From Mesobacillus subterraneus (GTDB lineage Bacteria > Bacillota > Bacilli > Bacillales > Cytobacillaceae), in NCBI RefSeq assembly GCF_020524355.2, contig NZ_CP129019.1, forward strand, positions 4,030,001-4,094,000: a stretch of DNA of 64,000 bases. Reading direction: 5' to 3'. Each line of letters opens with the position of its first letter. Position 1 is the stretch's first letter. Of the stretch, positions 8,156-16,198 are shown one piece after another. A program made the translations under genes and the position numbers. The notes under the pieces were generated by a model. The model did not search any database, was not told the origin of the DNA, and saw only the letters and a program-made list of their open reading frames with translations.

Positions 8156-9753
8156 ACTGCTACCTCCTGTCTAATGGATTTTTTCGATTCCTTCTGCTTT
8201 CGCTTGTTTGATAAGATTTCAGATTTATAGTCTTTCAGGAATTTCTCCACGTCTTTTCCTGGATTGCTATTGTTTTTACCTCTGCATTGAACAATTTCAT
8301 TTGTGTTTCGGTAAAGTTCGACAGTGTAATAGGATTTTTCTGGTTGATCAGCTTTCCGTATGAACATGATGACAATTTCACCCTTTGCGTATCGATCAGC
8401 ATAACGACCCACACAGTGGTTGAGGTTCTCACCTTCGTCGAACATCTCGATACTTGATACAGCTGGACGAATAAGCAAGCCGTCTTTTTCGAATCGGTAC
8501 CTATCCAGTTGCCTTTGCTGTAAAGCGATTTTCTTATTGATAACTTCATCGTTCTTGATTTTGATAGCCCTTGTTGTCTTCTGATGAGCCTTATGCAAGT
8601 TGTTAGGCATCAAGATACTTTCCTGCTTGATGTCCATCTTAAGTTCAATGCACTCGTCCAAGTAATCTTTCCAGTTGGTAATCAGGCTTGTGACTGAGTA
8701 ATATCGTTTCGTATCCTTTTTCATCTGACTTAGTGCGTATTTCATTATTCGGGCTAGGGACGGCGAGTGTTTCAGAATGAAATTCAGCTTGTCCTGATAA
8801 TAACTGCCCGTCAACAAGTGGTCACAGGCTTGAGCTGTTGCCCAGTCTATTTGCACCCGTCTATCCCTGAACCATTTATAGTTGTGTAACAGGAGAGGAG
8901 TCATAATGATGTTGGATGCTTTCCATTCCTTGATTTCCGCCTTTGACAATCCGAGGATTTTCTCCATCGTTTTTCCTCGCATGTTCACACTTCGATAGAG
9001 ATGATGATCTTCCACCATCGCCTTAACCAATTCGCCCATCCCCATCTTCCAGAGATATTCTATGAAGGGGTATTTCGCAAACTTAGAGAAGAAATAGATT
9101 GAATCGATATTTCTGTTTGCAAAATGTGTCCATTCCCCGTACTTGAAGAATGTACCTTCGACAGCCTTTAGGATACTCTCAATCGATTGCTTAGAGTTTC
9201 TGGTGTATCCGGCTTTCCCAATCATGGTCCAGGGCTTATTGGCAAAACTCCATCCGTCGTATCTTTGCACCTTCCTGGTGACTACGCCAGCATAATTATT
9301 CCTGTACATCATTTGAACTTTTCCTTTTTCAAAAACATAACGGGTAACAGGATAGTAGGTTGTTTCCCCTTTGTAGTTTTCCCTGTAATCCATTGACACC
9401 CTGTATCCTGTTGCTGTGATAGCCACTGGATCTGCAAGAGACTTTTCATACCAAATTACATAAGCCTCATCCAAAAGTTTTCCTCTACCCCTGCCAGCTT
9501 GTTTGACCAGAACTAACGATTGGCAATGCTGGCATTTCCAGTCCTCGTTATGAGTAAGCTGTTTGGAACCGGACACCATGTAATCCTTTTGACAGTGAGT
9601 GCAGAAACCTCTCTGGATAGTCGAGGTCACTCTTTTTACGAAAAAGTACCGACTGTGCAGCAACGCGTCATTGACGACAAATTCTTTTAAACCTGGACCG
9701 ATCTCGTCAGAGAAGTGAGCCGAAAACCTTTCAAATCGTCTGTCTTGCGCCAT
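8152..9753 (-). CDS. PcfJ-like protein
   Basis: A 533-residue protein from ATG 9753 (AGAGG seven bases upstream); a longer frame starts at 9768. It has an N-terminal four-cysteine ribbon (CTHC and CQHC), a long helical middle, and a C-terminal block containing LNHCVGRYADRYAKGE and then a QCRGKNN segment, the signature of the PcfJ family first named on the enterococcal conjugative plasmid pCF10. PcfJ is essential for nothing that I can state with certainty; the family is widespread in phages and plasmids next to PcfK. Here the PcfK-family gene is directly upstream, keeping the pairing. Function in phage is unknown. Confidence 0.8.
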   Translation of the reverse strand: MAQDRRFERFSAHFSDEIGPGLKEFVVNDALLHSRYFFVKRVTSTIQRGFCTHCQKDYMVSGSKQLTHNEDWKCQHCQSLVLVKQAGRGRGKLLDEAYVIWYEKSLADPVAITATGYRVSMDYRENYKGETTYYPVTRYVFEKGKVQMMYRNNYAGVVTRKVQRYDGWSFANKPWTMIGKAGYTRNSKQSIESILKAVEGTFFKYGEWTHFANRNIDSIYFFSKFAKYPFIEYLWKMGMGELVKAMVEDHHLYRSVNMRGKTMEKILGLSKAEIKEWKASNIIMTPLLLHNYKWFRDRRVQIDWATAQACDHLLTGSYYQDKLNFILKHSPSLARIMKYALSQMKKDTKRYYSVTSLITNWKDYLDECIELKMDIKQESILMPNNLHKAHQKTTRAIKIKNDEVINKKIALQQRQLDRYRFEKDGLLIRPAVSSIEMFDEGENLNHCVGRYADRYAKGEIVIMFIRKADQPEKSYYTVELYRNTNEIVQCRGKNNSNPGKDVEKFLKDYKSEILSNKRKQKESKKSIRQEVAV

Positions 9754-9764
9754 GTTGTTACCTC

Positions 9765-10124
9765 TCACAAGAAGTCATCCAGACTGACATTAAAGTCGTT
9801 TGATGGTTTCTCTGTCTTCACAGGAGGCGTTGCTGGCACTTCTACACTTACTGGCTGCCCATCTATCCCAAAATACTTCAACACGACAGCAAAGCCCTCA
9901 GCATCCGTCAGGACGGCCATGTTCCCGACCTTCTTTTTCTCCGCTGCCCTTCTCATAGCCTCGAGGGATTTTGCAATTGTCTTATCCTCTGCAAGAATCT
10001 TCTCAGCAGCACCTTGGTCCCCGTCAAGATGGTGTAAAAGGAAATTGCCGACAACTTGGATGTATGGATTATTGCTGTTACTATTCATTTCACCTTGTAT
10101 TTTTTCTATAGCTTTGATTTTCAC
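9765..10124 (-). CDS. PcfK-like protein / AcrIIA9-family candidate
   Basis: A 119-residue protein with GTG start and CGGAGG eight bases upstream. It has the small helical layout of PcfK-family proteins (FLLHHLDGDQGAAEKIL, then AMRRAAEKKKVGNMAVLTD and FAVVLKYFGI) and a flexible Pro-rich tail ending VSLDDFL. This Pfam family includes AcrIIA9, a reported inhibitor of type II-A Cas9, so the family is sometimes labelled as Cas9 inhibitor. Family membership does not prove inhibition: most members are untested and travel with PcfJ as here. I support the family assignment and leave the anti-CRISPR role open. Confidence 0.65.
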   Translation of the reverse strand: MKIKAIEKIQGEMNSNSNNPYIQVVGNFLLHHLDGDQGAAEKILAEDKTIAKSLEAMRRAAEKKKVGNMAVLTDAEGFAVVLKYFGIDGQPVSVEVPATPPVKTEKPSNDFNVSLDDFL

Positions 10125-10153
10125 CCTTAGTTCCTCCGTTCAAATGTTAATCT

Positions 10154-10543
10154 TTATTCACTCCACTCGACGATATCAGGTTCACCTGGATTGAATCCCG
10201 ATATGAAACTCTCTACGAATTCATCCTTATTTTCTAACGGGATTTCATAAGGTGTTCCCTTCGCCTGTTCAAATCTTAATTCTGCAATTTCACGCATTCT
10301 CTCAGCAGTCATATCTACAAAGATTCTTTGCCCCTTGTCAGGACAATAGTTTGGCATGAACCTATCCGATCTAAAGTTGAAATGAACGGCATCACCATCG
10401 CAAAAAGCGCAGTTGATGATAAAAGGTGTGACGCCATCCCTTGAATTCCACAACACTTCTTCCTTCTTGCAGCTGTCGCATTTATAGGTCATTAAACAAA
10501 ATGCTTCTGGATGATTTCGTTGTAATCGGTTAATCCGATCCAT
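10154..10543 (-). CDS. Hypothetical phage zinc-ribbon protein, 129 aa
   Basis: Start chosen at ATG 10543 because GGAGG lies eight bases upstream; the frame is open to 10567. The protein has CDSC near residue 22 and CAFC near residue 45, so a zinc ribbon with a 20-residue insert, followed by an acidic C-terminus (NPGEPDIVEWSE). The segment ITCP-like spacing and the NYCPDKGQRIFVDMTAE block suggest a second partial ribbon. It overlaps the next upstream gene slightly. No function is known to me. Confidence 0.6.
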   Translation of the reverse strand: MDRINRLQRNHPEAFCLMTYKCDSCKKEEVLWNSRDGVTPFIINCAFCDGDAVHFNFRSDRFMPNYCPDKGQRIFVDMTAERMREIAELRFEQAKGTPYEIPLENKDEFVESFISGFNPGEPDIVEWSE

Positions 10544-10556
10544 CTTGTTGCCTCCT

Positions 10557-10850
10557 TTACCATTCATTTCGTTCTCGAACGACGTTTACTTGTTCCGGTG
10601 TCAATTCCACATCAACTGAGGCTGCATGCTCTCTAAACCCCTCATAATCAAAGAATTTCAATGAGCTGAAGAACTTATAGAAATCTTCTAAATCCTTTTG
10701 TTGTGGAGGCTGGAGGTCAAGACGAATAACCAATAACGCGTCCTCCAACACATCCGTTTCGCCATTTTCATCTACGCTTGGTACTTCTAAACCATCTGAC
10801 ACAAACATTCCCGACCTTTCCTTTGACTCAAAAGCAATTGCCTTAATCAT
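10557..10850 (-). CDS. Hypothetical phage protein, 97 aa
   Basis: A small acidic protein whose ATG overlaps the stop of the DUF1064 nuclease gene (ATGA), so translation is probably coupled. Predicted alternation of strands (AIAFESKERSGMFVSDG) and helices (KDLEDFYKFFSSLKFFDYEGF). I do not recognise a family. Its place between a nuclease and a zinc-ribbon protein in the replication operon is the only functional hint. Confidence 0.55.
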   Translation of the reverse strand: MIKAIAFESKERSGMFVSDGLEVPSVDENGETDVLEDALLVIRLDLQPPQQKDLEDFYKFFSSLKFFDYEGFREHAASVDVELTPEQVNVVRERNEW

Positions 10851-11287
10851 TTGAATTCCTCATTTCTTGGTATTTTAGCCTTTGATTTGGGCTTTACCTT
10901 CCTTCTCAATTTCTTCAGCTGATCCAGCTCGACCCATCCAAACGACTCATCCAGCGTAACTACCTTCAAAGTATGCTCATACCGATATTCGAAAAGCTTT
11001 TTCTTGATCAGAAAATCTTTCGTTTCATGCCCTTTCACATCCACAATTTCGATGCTGCCGTCCAGGTTATGAATCTCGAAATCTGCTACATAGTGAACCG
11101 CGCGAACCGTCTTGCCGTTTTTCTTGTAGGAGTCCAGGATCACAAACCGTGGCTGCATCTTGAATCCTTTAATTTGTTTTGCGTTCTTCAGCCATTTCAA
11201 CTGCTCGTAGTATTTGGATTCCGCTATGCTATCAAACTTTATGCCATCCACAAAAACTTTCCGATTGCCGTATTTACTTGCTGCCAT
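10847..11287 (-). CDS. DUF1064 phage nuclease (PD-(D/E)XK-like)
   Basis: A 146-residue protein of the DUF1064 family, widespread in Gram-positive phages. It starts MAASKYGNRKVFVDGIKFDS and carries the nuclease-fold residues of the restriction-endonuclease-like superfamily: Glu in AESKYYEQLKWL (~residue 23), Asp in VADFEI (~69) and D-x-K in EIVDVKGHE (~81-83). Such proteins are thought to act as Holliday-junction or structure-specific endonucleases in phage replication; this is family-level inference. The gene overlaps a 49-residue small gene at its start and the 97-residue gene at its end. Confidence 0.8.
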   Translation of the reverse strand: MAASKYGNRKVFVDGIKFDSIAESKYYEQLKWLKNAKQIKGFKMQPRFVILDSYKKNGKTVRAVHYVADFEIHNLDGSIEIVDVKGHETKDFLIKKKLFEYRYEHTLKVVTLDESFGWVELDQLKKLRRKVKPKSKAKIPRNEEFK

Positions 11288-11423
11288 CCTTCAACTCCAA
11301 CTTCATCTGGTTTTCGTCGTGATTGTCCTTTGCGTTTTCTAATTTACGAGCACATACCGGGCTGATACCGCGGGCAATGCTTTTCTGGCTTTTTAATTGT
11401 CTATCACAAACTGGACAGATCAT
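11274..11423 (-). CDS. Small four-cysteine protein, 49 aa (DUF6011-like)
   Basis: Translated directly: an ATG with AGGAGG seven bases upstream opens a 49-residue frame that overlaps the DUF1064 start by 14 bp. It begins MICPVCDRQLKSQKSIARG followed by ISPVCARKL. The pattern Cys-X2-Cys ... Arg-Gly-X2-X-Pro-X-Cys resembles the small DUF6011 ribbon found in phages and actinobacterial proteins. Too short to be found by a 60-residue cut-off. Function unknown. Confidence 0.7.
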   Translation of the reverse strand: MICPVCDRQLKSQKSIARGISPVCARKLENAKDNHDENQMKLELKDGSK

Positions 11424-11434
11424 TGATTTACCTC

Positions 11435-11638
11435 CTAAAAGAATCCGTTTTCCGGACTATCCGTATTTACATTCCTGAATTCAGCCATAGCAAGTTCTTG
11501 CCGAAGTTCATAGTATCCAAGGTTCTGAATGCTTGTCCCGTAACGATCATGTGTAATGCCTTTGACAAGCAGCTGAGCGATATAATCCTGTTTCAATGAA
11601 TCCTGACTGAGTTTCACTTTGTCGTAAAGGATTCCCAT
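11435..11638 (-). CDS. Hypothetical protein of skin-type replication module, 67 aa
   Basis: A small protein preceded by GAAGGGAG. Sequence features: QDSLKQDYIAQLLVKGITHD, then NLGYYELRQELAMAEFR and an acidic tail. It occupies the place of the small genes that follow the helicase loader in the B. subtilis skin element (yqaN/yqaO region), and the YELRQELA block gives it a weak resemblance to that group. I assign no function. Confidence 0.6.
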   Translation of the reverse strand: MGILYDKVKLSQDSLKQDYIAQLLVKGITHDRYGTSIQNLGYYELRQELAMAEFRNVNTDSPENGFF

Positions 11639-11640
11639 GT

Positions 11641-11817
11641 TTATGCTCCCTTCTTTTCGAACTGCAATTCGGCTGCATCCAGCCTTATCTGAAAAGCATC
11701 CATTTTAGCCCGCCACTGTTCTTCTGGCATAGGGCCACATTCTGGACAATTCGTCACTAACGCCACTCCTGGAGATTCGATATGTACCACATGGGTACCG
11801 TTGCATAATTCACACAT
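11641..11817 (-). CDS. Small zinc-ribbon protein, 58 aa
   Basis: I start at ATG 11817 (MCELCNGTH); a second ATG three codons upstream at 11826 is possible. The N-terminal CELC and the later CPECG form a zinc ribbon with about 20 residues between the pairs; the C-terminal half is a single helix. The start lies within the end of the DnaC-like loader gene, so it is translationally coupled to replication genes. Function unknown; phage zinc ribbons at this place may adapt the loader to other proteins, which is speculation. Confidence 0.65.
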   Translation of the reverse strand: MCELCNGTHVVHIESPGVALVTNCPECGPMPEEQWRAKMDAFQIRLDAAELQFEKKGA

Positions 11818-12412
11818 TCGGTGCACCTGCCAATCGATGGTTTAATAGTTTCCTGTCGCCTTTGATCACGACTGTGTAGTCCTTGCACATCTGATAGATT
11901 CTCGTTCCAAGGGCTTCATCCACGTCAGCCAATTCATCGACTGTGAGCTCGGAGGATATAAGAATCGGCTTATGGTTCAGGTACCGGTAATTGATGACCG
12001 CGTATGTCTGTTCAACCTGCCACACAGTCGCCCTGGGCTTTCCCTTAACAGGCTTGAACAGGTCATCGATGAACAAAACATCAACCTGCTTCATTCTCTC
12101 AAGCTTGGCTTCCAGCTTGTCGAAATCGTCCTTCAGGTCATTGAAGCCTTCGACGTATGGAAAATATAAAACTGGTACATTCATACGCTTCATCAGGTTA
12201 TTCGCGATAGCTGTCAGCAAATGTGTCTTCCCTGCTCCTGGCTGTCCAAGTAAGGCTATGCTGTTGGACCTGCCGCCTTTTATGTTCTCGAAGTCCTTCA
12301 AGTACGTCATGGCACATTCCCGAATCTCGCTGATGATTCCAGGCTTACCATCGGTGATAAAGTTCTTAAACCCTAGGTTTTTGAACTCATCTGTGATTTC
12401 ACTGGCCCTCAT
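11810..12412 (-). CDS. DnaC/DnaI-type helicase loader (YqaM-like)
   Basis: A 200-residue AAA+ ATPase. Residues ~53-63 hold the Walker A loop LLGQPGAGKTHLL, residues ~112-118 the Walker B VLFIDDLF, and SSELTVDEL with a later GTRIYQM contributes sensor-1 and arginine-finger positions. It lacks the N-terminal zinc domain of host DnaI, which is usual for phage loaders such as YqaM. It loads the host replicative helicase onto the phage origin. The start overlaps the stop of the DnaD-like initiator gene (TGATG), the same pairing as yqaL-yqaM in the B. subtilis skin element. Confidence 0.88.
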   Translation of the reverse strand: MRASEITDEFKNLGFKNFITDGKPGIISEIRECAMTYLKDFENIKGGRSNSIALLGQPGAGKTHLLTAIANNLMKRMNVPVLYFPYVEGFNDLKDDFDKLEAKLERMKQVDVLFIDDLFKPVKGKPRATVWQVEQTYAVINYRYLNHKPILISSELTVDELADVDEALGTRIYQMCKDYTVVIKGDRKLLNHRLAGAPNV

Positions 12413-13458
12413 CAGCTTTTGAGCTCTTCTCCATTCAACACAGCTGCATCTGACCCAAACTTCCTGGCCGTTACGTTGCTCAATATATCCCCATCTGGTC
12501 CCTGCACTTCGGGCACTGATAGTTTTTTTCTTCCGAGCCAGCCGACTTGTCCACCTGTGATTGACTCAGATTTAGCTGGCTCTTTTTTCTGAGTTCTTCC
12601 AGGACTTCGTTTATGCTCTTTGCCATCCTCAGGTATCCTCCTCTTGGCAAGTTTTTGAGATTCCAATTTATTGTGATGCTTGTCCAAAATGTATCCCACA
12701 CAGTAAGACAAGCTGTTTATTCGGTCTCTTGGGTGTTTGGGTTTATAAGTGTCAAAACGGTCTGTAAGGTATACTAAGGCGTCCTGCAAAGGCACTCCGC
12801 TTGATAGGATCTCCTTTGCTGCTATTTCATCGGACGGTGAACATGCAAATCCTGATGCTCTCAGTTGGATAAATCGGTCTATAAGAACTTTCTCTGCTTC
12901 GGCTGAGGTTTGTGATATTTCTCCAGACGGCACTGAATCACCACATAATGGGTCGGTCGTAAGCACCCCGTCACTTTCCTCAGGCATGTGCATATTAGTA
13001 GCAGAAGCAAAATCATTCTTAAGACTTTCTTTATCATTCTTGTTTATATCCACGAGGTGTTCCCTGTCTGTTACCTCACTGTTACCCTCCTGACTGTTTT
13101 GTTGGTATAAATCCCAATTTAACAAGGTTATCAGTGTGTATTGTCTGTTACCCTTACCGCGGTCAATCTTGATCATTGACTGTTTCTCCATCCATTTCAG
13201 AATAGTGTCCATGGTCTTAGGGTTAGGCTCTTTCCATTTCACCCCCTCGTACCACCCAATTCTTTTGGCTATCTCACGAACAGAGGTCAGATGCTGTCCT
13301 GCCTTTATCGTCAGGAAAGTTCCATCCCTCATCGGAATCGTATTGTCTTGATGATTCACGATGTATTTGAGATATTGCCATGTTCGATGATAAAGGGGGG
13401 GCATCATCCAAATCGCGCTGTCTAATTCTTTTCTATGGTCCTTGATGTACCCCTGCAA
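12412..13458 (-). CDS. DnaD-like replication initiator (YqaL-like)
   Basis: A 348-residue protein if begun at TTG 13458, which has GGGAGGTG just upstream; the frame is open to 13494. The N-terminal ~130 residues are a winged helix (GTFLTIKAGQHLTSVREIAK, then KTMDTILKWMEKQ) that binds the phage origin, and residues ~190-260 resemble the DnaD C-terminal domain (SSGVPLQDALVYLTDRF). A long basic, low-complexity linker follows, likely to contact single-stranded DNA. The phage origin is often located inside this gene in related phages; I saw no clear iteron set in it. It recruits the loader encoded next door. Confidence 0.8.
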   Translation of the reverse strand: MQGYIKDHRKELDSAIWMMPPLYHRTWQYLKYIVNHQDNTIPMRDGTFLTIKAGQHLTSVREIAKRIGWYEGVKWKEPNPKTMDTILKWMEKQSMIKIDRGKGNRQYTLITLLNWDLYQQNSQEGNSEVTDREHLVDINKNDKESLKNDFASATNMHMPEESDGVLTTDPLCGDSVPSGEISQTSAEAEKVLIDRFIQLRASGFACSPSDEIAAKEILSSGVPLQDALVYLTDRFDTYKPKHPRDRINSLSYCVGYILDKHHNKLESQKLAKRRIPEDGKEHKRSPGRTQKKEPAKSESITGGQVGWLGRKKLSVPEVQGPDGDILSNVTARKFGSDAAVLNGEELKS

Positions 13459-13471
13459 GGGAACACCTCCC

Positions 13472-13636
13472 TTACTTCCTCTCACAAACTGCAAATCTAT
13501 CTTTAACCTTCTTCACCGTATAATCCGGATATCGCAGCATATACTCTAGTACAAGCCTTTTCAGGTGTTCCTTATCCTTAGCCTCCTCCCAGATCCAAGC
13601 TGGAAGGAGAACATTTGTATGGTTGCCGCTAATCAT
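13472..13636 (-). CDS. Small basic phage protein, 54 aa
   Basis: Translated directly: ATG at 13636 overlaps the RecT stop as ATGA and the frame runs 54 residues to a TAA just before the DnaD-like gene. It begins MISGNHTNVLLPAWIWEEAK and ends with a basic segment (TVKKVKDRFAVCERK). Tight coupling between recT and the initiator supports it as a real gene below a 60-residue cut-off. No family recognised. Confidence 0.65.
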   Translation of the reverse strand: MISGNHTNVLLPAWIWEEAKDKEHLKRLVLEYMLRYPDYTVKKVKDRFAVCERK

Positions 13637-14538
13637 TCGAAGTCAATTTCCATTGAATCTTGCGCTGACATTTTTTCTTTATTGTTCTGTTTCTTGTCCG
13701 GCTTCTTATCAATGATTTCTCCTTCGACTGTTTCTGCTTGTCCATCTTCATCGGGAGAAATATCGATAATATCCGGGCTAGGAGTTTCCGGTTCTGGTTC
13801 ATCCACATCGTTTGTGATGTCCTTAAGCTCTCTTTCCGTGTTCTCGTCCTCAGTAACGTCCTTTTGCATCTCGACTGAAAGAATGCCCCATTTGCTTAAC
13901 ATGTTCCTTAAGACAGTCTTTTTAGCCATTGCATCCCAGTCTTTTTTCCATCCGAAATCCGACTTACTGAACTTGTTTTTATGCTTTGTAATTTCATCCC
14001 TGGTCCAGTAAACACTCTTCTCAAACCCATTGATTAATCTAAAATAGCCGCAGTATCCGATGACCTTATCGCTTGTAGCTGCATCCAGATCCAGCTCGAT
14101 TTCCTCAGTAAGGCGATTCCACTTCACAAGTTCTCCTTCACGAACTTCGATGACATTTATTGATTTGTACTGGCCTGTCCGTAAAGCTAATTGAATATAT
14201 CCCTTATATCCCAGTTGGAATTGGGCTTTTCCGCTATATGGGACTATCCAGGCATAACCAAGGTTCTTATCGACTGGTAAGTCAAGCGAAGCAGCCACCA
14301 TTGCGCTTGAAATAATGGACATCGGTTCCGCTTTTTGTAAGGCTGCTTCCCCGTTGTAAAGATTTAGAATGGACGCCATGAATTGAGGTGCTTTCTTTGC
14401 TAAGACCTGTTCAAACTTCTTCTGCATGGTAGGTGTATTCAAGAGGTTTTTCAGGCCAAGAGACTGAGCAGAAACCTGCTTCGCCTCTGTACCTTGTTTA
14501 TTTGCCAATTGATTTTTCAATGCTGAATTTGTTGCCAT
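13633..14538 (-). CDS. recT: RecT-family single-strand annealing protein
   Basis: A 301-residue RecT/Redbeta-type recombinase. The core shows the family landmarks: MQKKFEQVLAKKAPQFMASI, then the PYSGKAQFQLGYKGYIQLALR block that is diagnostic of RecT, and WTRDEITKHKNKFSK further on. The C-terminus is acidic and disordered, the usual SSB/exonuclease-contact tail. It anneals single strands produced by the YqaJ nuclease encoded two genes upstream, together forming a homology-driven recombination pair. Position and length agree with YqaK of the B. subtilis skin element. Confidence 0.93.
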   Translation of the reverse strand: MATNSALKNQLANKQGTEAKQVSAQSLGLKNLLNTPTMQKKFEQVLAKKAPQFMASILNLYNGEAALQKAEPMSIISSAMVAASLDLPVDKNLGYAWIVPYSGKAQFQLGYKGYIQLALRTGQYKSINVIEVREGELVKWNRLTEEIELDLDAATSDKVIGYCGYFRLINGFEKSVYWTRDEITKHKNKFSKSDFGWKKDWDAMAKKTVLRNMLSKWGILSVEMQKDVTEDENTERELKDITNDVDEPEPETPSPDIIDISPDEDGQAETVEGEIIDKKPDKKQNNKEKMSAQDSMEIDFE

Positions 14539-14747
14539 TACTCGACCGCCTCCAATTCTTCTTCAAGTTCCTTCACCCTGTCCTGCAGCTCGTCGACTTC
14601 ATCATGTAAATCCTTAGCTGCCTCATCCACTTCCTCTGCAAGGTCCTCCAGATCCGAGTACAAATTTGGAGAAATGTCACCCTCGTTATCATCCAAAAAC
14701 TGTTCAATTAAAGAACCGATGGCAGTCTTCCTAGATATAGCTGGCAT
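14538..14747 (-). CDS. Small acidic coiled-coil protein, 69 aa
   Basis: The protein has a short N-terminal region and then an almost continuous acidic heptad-repeat helix from residue ~28 (DLEDLAEEVDEAAKDLHDEV and onward) to its end. It has AAGGAGAT upstream and its stop codon overlaps the RecT start. It lies between the nuclease and annealing protein of the recombination module, so an accessory role in that complex is plausible, but the acidic coiled coil alone does not show it. Could also act as a DNA mimic; unsupported. Confidence 0.65.
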   Translation of the reverse strand: MPAISRKTAIGSLIEQFLDDNEGDISPNLYSDLEDLAEEVDEAAKDLHDEVDELQDRVKELEEELEAVE

Positions 14748-14748
14748 A

Positions 14749-15696
14749 CTATTTAATCTCCTTTACAGCAAATTTACGGAAGCTAGTTTCCTTTATGACT
14801 TCCCTGTAGATATCAGGGAATTTTTCTTTTAAGGCCTTTGAATCAACTCTTTGCTGGGTTTGACTTTTCCAGGACACCATATAGGTATCCGTCAGTCCCG
14901 TTTCAGCATCTTTCAATTCAGCTTTCAGCTTGTTTTCGATTTCAGTTTTTGCTGTCTTGATGAGTTTTTCGTCCCCTTTGACTTTTTCATACTGGATAAT
15001 CAGGTCCTTATATTCACCCGGCAATACGATTTCCTTGTTCGCATCAGCCTTCGCGTACTTTTCGTTCAGGTATTTCTCCGCCGCGCTGGATCCATCCAAT
15101 TCTGGAGCGTTGAACTGCTGAACGTGATATTCCCAAAAATGCTTTTCTGCGTTGAAAATCATTTCGATGAGCTCTTCATCACGCTCAACTTCCTTCCAGA
15201 TGAACTTATTGCCGCCAATCAGCACCGCTATATATCCTTTTTCCTTGCCCGTCACACCTAAGTAATGTTGCAACTGCACCAGGTAGGTTGCAGGAACCTC
15301 ATCGGCTTCCCACTCCTTCGCAAGGTAGGCTGATGCTGTTTTGCATTCAAGAACCGCTGATTCTCCGACAACAAGACGGTCAATATTCGCTTTGATGAAA
15401 GGATGATCCGGATGGCTATACATGAAGTTAGTCCGCCTAACCTTTTTGCCAGTTCTCTTTTCGAACTCCTTGGCCACTACATTTTCCATTTCGTTTCCCC
15501 AGTAGACGGCTTCGTTATCGACTTCAATCGGTTCCACCTGACCTGTTTTCTCAAGCCACAACTCGAATGCTGTACGATATTTGTTTAGTCCAAGGATAAT
15601 TCCCGCATCACTTCCACCAATTCCTTTTGTTCGCTCCTGTAGCCATTCATAACGACTCATTTCATGAGTAGGAATGGCATTCTGATTCATTGCCAT
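14749..15696 (-). CDS. yqaJ: YqaJ viral recombinase-family nuclease
   Basis: A 315-residue lambda-exonuclease-like protein. It carries the YqaJ signature GGSDAGIILGLNKYRTAFELW near the N-terminus (residues ~27-47), then the PD-(D/E)XK catalytic pattern: Asp in IKANIDRLV (~110) and E-x-K in SAVLECKTAS (~118-123), and the QLQHYLGV helix that completes the active site. It resects double-stranded ends for the RecT-like protein. AAAGGAGG precedes the start by eight bases, and a stable hairpin sits directly upstream of that ribosome site (see 15711-15746). Confidence 0.93.
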   Translation of the reverse strand: MAMNQNAIPTHEMSRYEWLQERTKGIGGSDAGIILGLNKYRTAFELWLEKTGQVEPIEVDNEAVYWGNEMENVVAKEFEKRTGKKVRRTNFMYSHPDHPFIKANIDRLVVGESAVLECKTASAYLAKEWEADEVPATYLVQLQHYLGVTGKEKGYIAVLIGGNKFIWKEVERDEELIEMIFNAEKHFWEYHVQQFNAPELDGSSAAEKYLNEKYAKADANKEIVLPGEYKDLIIQYEKVKGDEKLIKTAKTEIENKLKAELKDAETGLTDTYMVSWKSQTQQRVDSKALKEKFPDIYREVIKETSFRKFAVKEIK

Positions 15697-15710
15697 GTTT
15701 CTTTCCTCCT

Positions 15711-15746
15711 TTACCGTCGAAGCAACATATGCTAAAATGACGGTAA
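15711..15746 (-). promoter_or_regulatory. RNA hairpin abutting the yqaJ ribosome binding site
   Basis: On the minus strand an 8-bp perfect stem (TTACCGTC paired with GACGGTAA) with an inner AGCA/TGCT pairing ends immediately before the AGGAGG of yqaJ. The stem does not hide the Shine-Dalgarno sequence, but it could stack next to it, be a binding site for a phage protein, or form an mRNA-processing site. Structure seen; function inferred. Confidence 0.5.
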
Positions 15747-15794
15747 TTAAGTGTATTTTTTGTTGCTGATCTCCTGTTCGCTGCAGGGGGTCTT

Positions 15795-16004
15795 TTATTT
15801 TGCTGTGGTAAATTCCAATCCGTAGACATCGGACAAGTAATCCTCAAGGTTGTCCTTCAAAACCATTTCTTCACCGTCAATCACGATGTCGTCACCTTCG
15901 AGTATTTCATCACCAAAGTAGTCCGTGCCGCTATGTTCCGGCTGAACTACCGCGTTCGGATAGCCCATCCGCTCCATTTGTTCAATGACAGGATGATCCC
16001 GCAT
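15795..16004 (-). CDS. yqaI: YqaI-like protein
   Basis: A 69-residue acidic protein similar to YqaI of the B. subtilis skin element: both share a TDYFGDEI-type start of the core, a central VIDGEE(M/I)(V/I)L(K/R)(D/E)NLE segment and a C-terminal YLxxxxGxEF. It is placed immediately upstream of yqaJ as in the skin element. Function is unknown; it is a marker that this prophage shares the skin/PBSX-type early module. GAGG precedes the start. Confidence 0.8.
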   Translation of the reverse strand: MRDHPVIEQMERMGYPNAVVQPEHSGTDYFGDEILEGDDIVIDGEEMVLKDNLEDYLSDVYGLEFTTAK

Positions 16005-16198
16005 GATTTAACCTCACTTCCGTATGTGTTGGTGCTTCATTCACACCGTCAGACTCAAGAGCCGGAAACAGGGACGAAACCATTTCCTGAGCCTGACGGC
16101 AAGAATGAAAATTTGCCGCATCATCGGAATGATGATAGAATATTGGTAGACCCTTAGTTTTTTTAGGGAGCAGTGAGTTGATAGGTGGCCACCTTCGC
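16005..16198 (-). other. Unassigned prophage interval with nested palindromes
   Basis: No well-supported gene. A 9-bp stem AGCAGTGAG/CTCACTGCT (16169-16177 with 16198-16206) encloses a 12-bp perfect palindrome AGGTGGCCACCT (16183-16194) and overlaps the stop codon of the neighbouring 67-residue gene. The adjacent T-run lies on the plus strand, so as a terminator it would work against the operon direction. A minus-strand frame crosses the interval but has no ribosome site. Confidence 0.4.
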
